From: Lewinellaceae bacterium
GTDB taxonomy: Bacteria; Bacteroidota; Bacteroidia; Chitinophagales; Saprospiraceae
Assembly: GCA_024644235.1 (NCBI GenBank)
Contig: JAHELJ010000028.1
Location: 6,222-48,045, forward strand
Direction: 5' to 3'
Length of the DNA stretch: 41,824 nt
Shown here: in pieces, positions 34,736-41,824 of the stretch
Layout of the letters: every line of letters starts with the position of its first letter
How positions within the stretch are numbered: position 1 is the first letter of the stretch
Notes under the pieces: model-generated
Database searches by the model: none
Told to the model about the DNA's origin: nothing
The model's input: only the letters and a program-made list of their open reading frames with translations
Made by a program: the position numbers and the translations under genes

Positions 34736-37700
34736 TTAGAAGCCAAGCTTCAGATTAAATCCAAACGACCGATTCTGAGGGATGCCGTAATAGTCCAGTC
34801 CCTGCGCATTCGAATTGTGGTAGGTCGATTCCGCATCCACATTTTCTATATCGTCGTAAATCACAAACAGATTCCTGGCAACAAATGACAATCGTGCTGT
34901 ATGAATCGGAGTATTGTCCAGAATGCTGGATGGGAAATTATATCCCAGACTCACCTGCCTGAATTTTGCAAAAGCAGCATCCCGGATAAACCGATCCGAA
35001 AGTTGTGAATAAGCACTATAAAAGCCTGGAATTTCTTCAGCAGTCAGAGACTTTGTAAAAGAGTTCCCCTCGGGATCAACACCTGTTACTACAACTGATT
35101 CCCTTCCATTAGCTTCCACTCCAGGAGCACTCCACTGCTCGGTAGTTTGCTTGTGTAGTCCCGATCCGAAGAGTCGGACATTGGTTCCTGAATAGATTTC
35201 TCCACCCGTTTTCACATCAATGAGAAAGTCGAAATAGAAATTCTTGTAATTGAAGCTGTTGTTCAGCCCTCCAGTGAATTTATGTACTCCATTGCCCAGT
35301 AAAGAAGTAACCGTTGTCCTTACCGGTTGTCCATTGTCTGGGTTAAAAACAGGTACTCCATTGACCATCTGCTGGGTGAATCCAGTGATCGAACCGAATG
35401 GTTCGCCGACCACATGGTCGATAAAGGCCCACCGCGTTCGTGGTTGGCCAAGGTTGCCATCCACCCTGATCTGATCAATGCCCTCCGAAAGGGTTACTAC
35501 TTCACTATCATTAATCGCTAAATTCAGGTTGATATCCCAAGAAAAATCCGTTTTCTGAATCGGAGTTCCAGTTAACAATAATTCGATTCCGTTGTTCTTG
35601 ATCTCTCCAATGTTGATCGTGGTAGAGCTAAATCCTGAGCTCTCGGCAATCGAAGCATTCAAGATATCGTCTGTCGTCTCCTGGTTATAATAAGTGAAAT
35701 CGACTCCCAATCGGTTGTTAAAGAATCGCAGATCAAAACCAATTTCAAACTCTGTAGATGTTAGTGGTTTCAACAAAGCATTTGGAATGGAACTTTGTTG
35801 AATATTCGCGGTCGGCAGTCCGAGGTGTCCATCGGTTAGTCCATATGTTAAACTTAGGCGATATGGATCGGTATCTCCACCTACCTGCGCCCACGACGCC
35901 CTGAACTTTCCGAAAGTGAGAGCACTGTTAGCGGACATATCAAGGAGCTCGGTAAAGATCAAACTAGCACCGACCGATGGATAGAGAATATCGTTCGTCT
36001 CTGGATTCAAGGTAGAGAACCAGTCATTTCTGGCGGTACCTGTGACATAAATGAAGTCTCTAAATCCTATGGTTGCTGATCCAAATACAGAGTTAATACC
36101 TTCCTCACCCAAACCATAACCTACAGACCGGTTGGCTAGATTCGAAATAGTATGAAAAAACGGAATGTTGAATGAGCTACCCGTCAAGGCAAGAGTTTCA
36201 CTGGAACGTCGCATACGATTACCGCCCGCAAAGGCGTCTACCGAAATGTCGCCATATCGGTCGTTAAATCCAATCAGACCCTCAAGATTGATCTCTCTGA
36301 TCCTTCTTTCTCTCTCTTGCATACTTCCCCTTCGTTGATATCCCGTACCAAATGGTGTAATATCGCTTTCCCGGCGTGTGTACCAGTCCATGCTGAACCG
36401 ACCTTGTACGTACAGAAAGTCAGTGACATCGAATCGGGCAACATTAGAAGTAATGATGCGGTCGCGGGTGTCGTCATTGCTGAATTGATATGCCGCAAAC
36501 CATGGATTCTGATTCCATAGGTTTGTGGAAATCTGAAGCTCTTCACCAGGTAGTTTGCCGTCCGGAGGGATGAAATCTTCAGATACAGTCCCCAACTTGT
36601 CCGGATTTCCCCTTAGATCATCAATGTTGTAGTTTACGGGAAGTGTGATCAACCCTTGAAAAGCATTTCCAGGTGAGTCAGCGATTCGTGCGCGGTTATC
36701 CGCAAATTCATGTGAATACAAAATCTTACTGGTTATGGTGACCCGGTCTCCATAGTTACCTCTATATGAAAGACTCACATTCTGCCGATCAAAACTCTGA
36801 TTGGGCGTAATGGCCTTACTTCTCAGATCAGAGAAGTTCAGGCGAACTTGATGATCTTCATTACCACCAGTGAATCCAATGGTATTCGTCCAGGTTGTAC
36901 CGGTTTTGTAAAATCGATCAAGATTGTTATAGGTTTGGAAAGTATATGGCCTGCTAACTCCGTCAAACTGTGGGACGGAACTCCCATCGAGTCTTGATCC
37001 CCACATGCTATTGTTACCGAAGTTCCAAGCTTCCTCAGGGGTGCTTGGGGCTCGTCCCTCACGACCATGACCAAACTCTTCCTGAAAATCGAAATGATTA
37101 ATGTACTCTTCCGCCACAAAGTTGGAGTTTACTTCAATTCCAATGCCTTTACGAGATCTGCCTGATTTCGTGGTGATCAGGATCACTCCGTTTGAAGCCC
37201 TGGATCCATAGAGAGCAGCGGCATTGGCTCCTTTCAGGACACTGATGGTTTCAATGTCGTCTGGATTGACGCTGGAGATACCATCTCCCTCATCTGAACC
37301 ACCCCAGAGTCCCGCCTGTCCAAATCCGGAATTATCCAACGGAACACCATCAACTACATATAGGGGCTGATTATTTCCCCCGAGGGATGTGCTTCCCCGG
37401 ATGATCACCCGGGTTGACCCGGCTACTCCGGAGGCAACACTACTTACATTCACCCCTGCAACTTTTCCTGAAAGCGCATTGGCCACATTGATTTCTCGAG
37501 CTTCCTGAAATCCCTCACCGGAGACTTCTGTCACTGAATAGTTGAGAGCTTTCTTGTCCCTCTCAATTCCTAAGGCAGTAACCACTACCTCATCCAAGGC
37601 AACCCCGGGCGTCATCAGAACATTCAGTTCGCTCTGACCTTCCACAGCCATTTCTACGGCAGTAAAACCTGTATAGGTAAACTGCAGAACGGCATCTGGG

Positions 37701-37891
37701 GCTACTGTAATTTCGTAGGCACCATCGAAGTCAGTAACGGTACCATTGTTGGTGCCTTTTTCAAGAACGGTCACCCCAATCAGGGCTTCACCATCCTCTG
37801 CATTGGTCACCGTGCCCCTCAATTGCTGCTGGCCATTTGCAAGGCTGCAGCTTGCCACGAGGAACAAAATGAATAGGTAATTTCGAATCAT
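34736..37891 (-). CDS. SusC/RagA-family TonB-dependent transporter (SusC-2)
   Basis: A 1051-residue outer-membrane transporter with the same architecture as SusC-1: a signal peptide ending LANGQ, a CarboxypepD-regulatory-like domain (RGTVTNAEDGEALIGVTV), a TonB-box-like DEVVVTALG, a plug (ALSGKVAGVNV, RVIIRGSTSL, YVVDGVPLD, VLKGANAAALYGSRASNG) and a barrel ending RSFGFNLKLGF. Barrel loops diverge more than the plug, as expected if the two pairs take different ligands. No STN signalling domain is present. The upstream 343-bp gap separates it from a glycosidase-like gene on the same strand that may or may not share its transcript. Confidence 0.97.
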   Translation of the reverse strand: MIRNYLFILFLVASCSLANGQQQLRGTVTNAEDGEALIGVTVLEKGTNNGTVTDFDGAYEITVAPDAVLQFTYTGFTAVEMAVEGQSELNVLMTPGVALDEVVVTALGIERDKKALNYSVTEVSGEGFQEAREINVANALSGKVAGVNVSSVASGVAGSTRVIIRGSTSLGGNNQPLYVVDGVPLDNSGFGQAGLWGGSDEGDGISSVNPDDIETISVLKGANAAALYGSRASNGVILITTKSGRSRKGIGIEVNSNFVAEEYINHFDFQEEFGHGREGRAPSTPEEAWNFGNNSMWGSRLDGSSVPQFDGVSRPYTFQTYNNLDRFYKTGTTWTNTIGFTGGNEDHQVRLNFSDLRSKAITPNQSFDRQNVSLSYRGNYGDRVTITSKILYSHEFADNRARIADSPGNAFQGLITLPVNYNIDDLRGNPDKLGTVSEDFIPPDGKLPGEELQISTNLWNQNPWFAAYQFSNDDTRDRIITSNVARFDVTDFLYVQGRFSMDWYTRRESDITPFGTGYQRRGSMQERERRIREINLEGLIGFNDRYGDISVDAFAGGNRMRRSSETLALTGSSFNIPFFHTISNLANRSVGYGLGEEGINSVFGSATIGFRDFIYVTGTARNDWFSTLNPETNDILYPSVGASLIFTELLDMSANSALTFGKFRASWAQVGGDTDPYRLSLTYGLTDGHLGLPTANIQQSSIPNALLKPLTSTEFEIGFDLRFFNNRLGVDFTYYNQETTDDILNASIAESSGFSSTTINIGEIKNNGIELLLTGTPIQKTDFSWDINLNLAINDSEVVTLSEGIDQIRVDGNLGQPRTRWAFIDHVVGEPFGSITGFTQQMVNGVPVFNPDNGQPVRTTVTSLLGNGVHKFTGGLNNSFNYKNFYFDFLIDVKTGGEIYSGTNVRLFGSGLHKQTTEQWSAPGVEANGRESVVVTGVDPEGNSFTKSLTAEEIPGFYSAYSQLSDRFIRDAAFAKFRQVSLGYNFPSSILDNTPIHTARLSFVARNLFVIYDDIENVDAESTYHNSNAQGLDYYGIPQNRSFGFNLKLGF

Positions 37892-38234
37892 ATGACAGTA
37901 GATTGTTTAAAGAATTACATGGTATCTGCTGGCTTTCCTGCGTTTCAAGGCTCGCGCAGTTCATCTGATCTTCGACTTTAGGGTTGCCAAACAGAACTTA
38001 AATTAAAAAAAAATGGGAAGGGACTCACTTTTTGAAATAATATTTCTCTAATTGAGTCTTATGGCTACTATTGTTTTGAGGTTTTCATGATTGCCTAGTA
38101 ATGTATTGATCTTGAGAAGTTTATATATAGATATATTTCCAATTCATCATTCCATGATGATAAGGTGTTAAGCTACCGGCTGATCGAGATGATCATTGGT
38201 TTGTCTTATTCTATGCTGAAAGCTCAATGGAGTA
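37892..38234. promoter_or_regulatory. Upstream region of SusC-2 (343 bp, no gene seen)
   Basis: It contains the GACAGTAGATTGTT word right before the SusC-2 start, shared with SusC-1, an A-tract near 38001-38013, and a small hairpin TCATCAT-TCC-ATGATGA at 38144-38160 without a U-tract. It probably holds the SusC-2 promoter. No ORF or known RNA was recognised. Confidence 0.4.
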
Positions 38235-39626
38235 TTAGTCTGTCGACCCCAGTATGAAGATCATATGAGATGTATCAGAGGACAACTCTTCGAGCGATTG
38301 AATTCCACCATCCAGCCACTCCGAAGACAATAGCTTGATGACCCGCAGATTCCACTGTCCCTGACTGTTTAATCGATAGGTACCTCCGTTTGGGAAGTAT
38401 AGAATCCTCGTTTTATCCAGTAGGGTACGCTCGTAAGCCACATTCAGACCGTCACTAAGATTGTGATGATCTACAGTTAAAGCCCTTAAAAAATCCGTGC
38501 TGTCGACCAGGAGTCGCAGGCTTTTTATAACATTTGATGCGGTATCATTTATGCCCAAACCATGCGGAGGCCGATGAAAGCGAACAGCGGAGACTCCCAA
38601 AAAAGCATTCCTGACAAAGCTCTCTATGCCATTTTGAGCTCCTCCACCATGGCCTCCTTCTTCACCTCCATAGACCTTTACACTCGTGAATGGCCGAAGA
38701 TCACCCCGACCGCGTAATCTATTGATTTGTTTCAGTCCATTACGCCAGTGGTCTACTCCGATCTGATGATTGTTTTGTGAAATTTCCACGAAATCATAAA
38801 GATCAGGTTGATCGAATGTTTCACGGTGAGTTAGGTGATTTAGATCCCAAGGATCCCACATTTCAGTCGCATATATCGTTTTGCCTTTTTCGGAGGCTAT
38901 CTTCTTAATATATGACGACCAAAAGGCTCCCCAGGAAGCAGTCACTGAGGTTTCATTGTCGATGCAATACAATATGTGGGGATAGGGAAGTGTATAGGAA
39001 AGAACTTTGTCTATGAATGCTTGCTGGTACTCCAGCAATCTGATGTTATTATCGGCATTGGGTACTGACCAGAAAAATGGATTGTCCCTGTAGATCGGAT
39101 GGGTGGAAATAGTTGTAGGAAGTTTCACTCGATCAGGGCTATAGTTTAGGTTGTTTTTTGGATTGAAGGGATTGACACCCCAGTTTTCACGATAGAAATC
39201 GAAAGTTGCCCACAGTTCGATCTGCACGATTATATCCCTTCTAAATGTTTCTTCGAGGAAAAAGCCAAATCGGTCCCAATATGCATCATTCCAGCGGTCG
39301 AGGTCATAGAGAGCAACTGTGTCGTTATAGTAGAAAGCCCAGACATCACCTGGATCACGGGATGACATTGTACACCGCACATAATTACCACCGGCTGCTT
39401 GGAGTTTGTTGAGTTGGTTAGTCAAAGAGGGATCTTGAAATAGATTGTCCTCATTTGATCCTCCCAGCAAAAGCAGAGGTCTTCCCTTATACATCCAATA
39501 GCCCGGATATTCGGAGCAAGGTTGGATCGTTGCTGTATGATCAGATTTGAAAGTTTCAGATTGAGAGAGTGCCGTCAATGCTGAACATGTAAGGATGAGT
39601 ATGGAAAAAATTCTAAAGATCATCAA
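38235..39626 (-). CDS. Exported TIM-barrel glycoside hydrolase-like protein
   Basis: A 463-residue secreted protein with a Sec signal (MMIFRIFSILILTCSALTALSQ). The fold looks like a clan GH-A barrel: GYWMYKGRPLLLLGGSNEDN opening, NYVRCTMSSRDPGD at 81-94, YWDRFGFFLEETFRRDIIVQIELWATFDF at the third and fourth strands, and a candidate acid/base glutamate in IDNETS (E225). The second catalytic residue may be the glutamate in FVEISQNNHQ, or one in the unusual glycine-rich loop VYGGEEGGHGGG. The C-terminal ~70 residues look like a small beta domain. I cannot place it in a numbered GH family; it resembles the DUF4038/DUF6298-like exported glycosidase group. Its position ahead of SusC-2 on the same strand suggests a role in glycan processing. 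Confidence 0.65.
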   Translation of the reverse strand: MMIFRIFSILILTCSALTALSQSETFKSDHTATIQPCSEYPGYWMYKGRPLLLLGGSNEDNLFQDPSLTNQLNKLQAAGGNYVRCTMSSRDPGDVWAFYYNDTVALYDLDRWNDAYWDRFGFFLEETFRRDIIVQIELWATFDFYRENWGVNPFNPKNNLNYSPDRVKLPTTISTHPIYRDNPFFWSVPNADNNIRLLEYQQAFIDKVLSYTLPYPHILYCIDNETSVTASWGAFWSSYIKKIASEKGKTIYATEMWDPWDLNHLTHRETFDQPDLYDFVEISQNNHQIGVDHWRNGLKQINRLRGRGDLRPFTSVKVYGGEEGGHGGGAQNGIESFVRNAFLGVSAVRFHRPPHGLGINDTASNVIKSLRLLVDSTDFLRALTVDHHNLSDGLNVAYERTLLDKTRILYFPNGGTYRLNSQGQWNLRVIKLLSSEWLDGGIQSLEELSSDTSHMIFILGSTD

Positions 39627-39678
39627 CGAAAGTTAAATTCTTTCATCTTTAAAACCAGATACATCTCTAAAAGATCAG

Positions 39679-40278
39679 ATGAGAATTGTCTCCATATCCG
39701 ATACTCATGGGCAGCACCGAAAGCTTTCCTTACCAGATGGCGATCTATTCATCCATGCGGGAGATGCTTCTAATGGGAGGCCCGGAGAATTGGAAGATTT
39801 CATAAAGTGGATGGTGAATCTGCCTTTTGAGCATAAAATATTTGTGCCTGGAAATATGGACTATGCCATTGAACGAGATCCAGATACTTATCTCGCTCAG
39901 ATGTCAGGGATAAGGTGTCTGATCGATCAGTCAGTCAATCTGCAGGGGTTGTTGTTTCATGGTTCCCCAGTGGTTCCAAACTTTGTTGGGGTATTTAACC
40001 GGGAAAGGGGAGAAGAGATTATGCAACATTGGGATCTGATTCCTACAGAAGTGGATATACTGGTCACTCATGGTCCTCCTGCTGGGATACTCGATCGGAC
40101 CTCTTCCGGTCTCGAGGTCGGATGTAAAGATCTGCTGGATGCCTTTACACGGATTCGTCCCAAGGTGCATGTATTTGGTCATGTTCACGAGGGATACGGC
40201 GAATTAGATCGCGGGGAAACCCATTTTATCAATGCCAGCTATGGATGGGGCAATCATGCTATTGTTTTTGATCTCTAA
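39679..40278 (+). CDS. Metallophosphoesterase, MPPED/239FB-like
   Basis: A 199-residue cytoplasmic calcineurin-like phosphoesterase, probably acting on a phosphodiester or nucleotide. Metal ligands are visible in order: D8 and H10 (SDTHG), D29 (HAGD), N59 (GN), H131 (THGPP), H168 and H170 (FGHVHEGYG). The usual GNHD/E box reads G-N-M-D, so the histidine normally aiding leaving-group protonation is methionine (M60). The family is otherwise typical (GCKDLL, HVFGHVHE, FINASYG). The substrate is unknown. It is divergent from the glycosidase-like gene (52-bp gap), and its stop lies 3 bp from the convergent dehydrogenase stop. Confidence 0.9.
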   Translation: MRIVSISDTHGQHRKLSLPDGDLFIHAGDASNGRPGELEDFIKWMVNLPFEHKIFVPGNMDYAIERDPDTYLAQMSGIRCLIDQSVNLQGLLFHGSPVVPNFVGVFNRERGEEIMQHWDLIPTEVDILVTHGPPAGILDRTSSGLEVGCKDLLDAFTRIRPKVHVFGHVHEGYGELDRGETHFINASYGWGNHAIVFDL

Positions 40279-40281
40279 ATC

Positions 40282-41295
40282 CTAGTCCAGATGAATGAGT
40301 TTCCCTTGTTGAAAGGATTCGGTAAACGCAATAGCTACTCGCGTAACTTGCGTGGCATCATTCAAGGTGAGTTCGGGTTTTTTACCTGCTTGAATACATT
40401 CTATGAAATCTTTAGTCATGGTGAGGAATGCATCTGAAAATCGATCCCAAAATACTTCGATCCATTCCCTACGAGATCCGTGTTTGTCATAGATCTCTAC
40501 CAGGTGCTTCTGCGCTGGTCTGCCAATCAGTATACTTCCTTCGGTACCGACGATCTCTGTAAAGGTGTCATGTCCGTGGGTGGCAGTTCTTCCTGCATTG
40601 ATCACGGCCATGGTTCCGTTGGCAAGGCGACAGGTCGACATAACGTTGTCGGCGTCTCCCACTTCAGCAAAAGCCGGATATTTGTACGCATCGCCGATGG
40701 ACCAGACTGTCTCGATTTCCGAAGCCAGGAACCATCGGGCCAGATCGATATCATGTACATTGAAGTCGTGAAAGATTCCTCCACTTTGCAGTACATATTT
40801 AATTTGCCAATCGGCAATGGTGTCCTTATCAACTGTCTGTGAACGTATCAGGAAAGGTTTGCCAATTGCTCCCTGGTCAATCTTTCGTTTGGCATATTGG
40901 TAACTCTGGTCAAACCTTCGCACGAAACCTACTACTGCGATCTGATCCGGATGTTGTTTTGCAATTTCCTCGACTTTTCTGCATTCTTCCACGGTGATAG
41001 CAAGGGGTTTCTCAGAGAAAACGTGTAGACCGGCTTGAAGACCTTTGATGATTTGTCCGGCATGCATGCTCGTCGAGCTGATCACAAATAATGCATCCAT
41101 TTCGACTTTCTGAAGCATGATATCTAAGTCCGAAAAAACCGGGATGGCCAAGTCACTTTCTGCGAATTCCAATTCTTCAGGATTGATGCTACAGGCAGCA
41201 ACCAATTCTACCCTTTCAATACGAGAATGAAGATTGATCGCATACTCCCTACCCAGTCTTCCTAGCCCAACAATGCCGACCCGAGTCCTTGTCAT
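40282..41295 (-). CDS. Gfo/Idh/MocA oxidoreductase, inositol 2-dehydrogenase-like
   Basis: A 337-residue NAD(P)-dependent cytoplasmic dehydrogenase. It has a Rossmann nucleotide loop VGIVGLGRLG at 6-15, the catalytic E95-K-P97 signature, and the GGIFHDFNVHDIDLARWF segment (172-189) with D177 and H181, characteristic of myo-inositol 2-dehydrogenase and scyllo-inositol dehydrogenases. An inositol or related cyclitol/sugar substrate is likely, but other Gfo/Idh members share these motifs. No iol genes accompany it here. It is downstream of a T9SS cargo gene on the same strand (64-bp gap). Confidence 0.85.
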   Translation of the reverse strand: MTRTRVGIVGLGRLGREYAINLHSRIERVELVAACSINPEELEFAESDLAIPVFSDLDIMLQKVEMDALFVISSTSMHAGQIIKGLQAGLHVFSEKPLAITVEECRKVEEIAKQHPDQIAVVGFVRRFDQSYQYAKRKIDQGAIGKPFLIRSQTVDKDTIADWQIKYVLQSGGIFHDFNVHDIDLARWFLASEIETVWSIGDAYKYPAFAEVGDADNVMSTCRLANGTMAVINAGRTATHGHDTFTEIVGTEGSILIGRPAQKHLVEIYDKHGSRREWIEVFWDRFSDAFLTMTKDFIECIQAGKKPELTLNDATQVTRVAIAFTESFQQGKLIHLD

Positions 41296-41359
41296 GAAGT
41301 AGTAAAATTGATGAACCAGGAATGCACTCTAGTTTGGTATTCCATTACGACTATGTTGA

Positions 41360-41824
41360 TCAGGGAAGGTATAGGATCGGCCGGGAAAAAGACAATCCGT
41401 CAATCTCTATCCTGAGGAAATACAATCCAGGTTTGAGCTGACTCAAATCACGGTATAATCTATATTCTCCCTGCTGGAATTTTTCCCCGGTTAGAATCTC
41501 ATCGACCTTCTGACCACTAGTATTCATAATATCCAAATGTATCATTTGATATTCTAATAGTACGAGATCGATGTTCAACCTACCGTTGGTTGGTGTGGGA
41601 AAGGTAGAAAGCCGGAAGGAAGAAGTGGGGAGATCATACACTGGTGTCAATTGTTCTGATGTGATGGTAAAGGTGTCGCTGTAGTCGGAATAATCAGGCA
41701 TGATGTCGTTGTCTTGGACGATCTGTACCATCATCCGGGAGGATTCCACATCAGGAGCTTTCCAAACGTAATCGAGCCTTTCCAGCCGAATTCCCTCCTC
41801 AATGACTTCCCAGGTTTCGCCACC
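41360..41824 (-). CDS. T9SS-sorted secreted protein, C-terminal part (5' partial)
   Basis: The reading frame stays open to the right window edge, so only the last 155 residues are present. An Ig-like/beta-sandwich end (LDYVWKAPDVESSRMMVQIV and DYSDYSDTFTIT) is followed by a type A T9SS sorting domain at about the last 85 residues (FPTPTNGRLNIDL, DIMNTSGQKV, DLSQLKPGLYFLRIEI, SRPILYLP). GTG 41749 is an internal codon, not the start. The catalytic or binding part lies outside the window, so function cannot be given. Confidence 0.85.
   Translation of the reverse strand, partial: GGETWEVIEEGIRLERLDYVWKAPDVESSRMMVQIVQDNDIMPDYSDYSDTFTITSEQLTPVYDLPTSSFRLSTFPTPTNGRLNIDLVLLEYQMIHLDIMNTSGQKVDEILTGEKFQQGEYRLYRDLSQLKPGLYFLRIEIDGLSFSRPILYLP

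Noticed and set aside
34717-34746. TTG start of SusD-2 at 34746
   Set aside because: It would overlap SusC-2 and precede a clean lipoprotein signal at ATG 34716, 19 bp from the SusC-2 stop, matching the SusC-1/SusD-1 spacing.
38144-38160. Hairpin TCATCAT-TCC-ATGATGA as a terminator or riboswitch
   Set aside because: The stem is short and AT-rich with a 3-nt loop and no U-tract or recognisable aptamer.

Overview
The window looks like a chromosomal stretch of a free-living, polymer-degrading Bacteroidota bacterium, possibly of the Saprospiria or Cytophagia type, though the class cannot be fixed from sequence alone. The signs are two SusC/SusD outer-membrane pairs, type IX secretion (T9SS) C-terminal sorting domains, many exported lipoproteins, ASPIC/UnbV and VCBS/FG-GAP surface proteins, and weak Shine-Dalgarno signals. 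No rRNA, tRNA, transposase, integrase, phage gene or CRISPR array was seen. No recognisable transcription regulator was seen either.

Left part (1-3.9 kb): the 3' part of a PHP-type (Sb-PDE family) phosphodiesterase meets a YjbQ family gene tail to tail. After a divergent gap come a small-molecule kinase of the APH fold and a translationally coupled lipoprotein of the ADP-ribosylglycohydrolase family.

Catabolic block (4.0-10.7 kb, minus strand): in transcription order it holds an RraA-like protein, a sugar-phosphate-isomerase-like TIM barrel, a 0.45-kb array of four ~105-bp tandem repeats, a GH5 glycosidase with a Tat signal, a sulfatase and an FAD-dependent oxidoreductase. All five proteins carry export signals, so the block looks like an extracytoplasmic (periplasmic or surface) pathway, probably for a sulfated or otherwise modified glycan.

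Middle (10.8-24.1 kb): a large M36 metalloprotease is followed on the same strand by a beta-barrel protein of unknown function. Then come a secreted VCBS/PQQ-like propeller protein, a triple-FN3 T9SS cargo protein, a giant ASPIC/UnbV protein, and a second, lipoprotein version of the VCBS/PQQ-like protein.

Surface module (24.2-39.6 kb, minus strand): a TIM-barrel glycosidase-like protein leads into SusC-SusD, a terminator, a second giant ASPIC/UnbV lipoprotein, and another SusC-SusD pair ending at a bidirectional terminator. The two SusCD pairs and the two UnbV proteins are paralogues. This suggests a duplicated module in which SusCD transporters work with very large calcium-loop propeller proteins instead of the usual glycanases and regulators. 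It is the best candidate here for an under-described system.

Right end (39.7-41.8 kb): a metallophosphoesterase whose GNHD motif reads GNMD, an inositol-2-dehydrogenase-like oxidoreductase, and the C-terminus of another T9SS cargo protein cut by the window edge.
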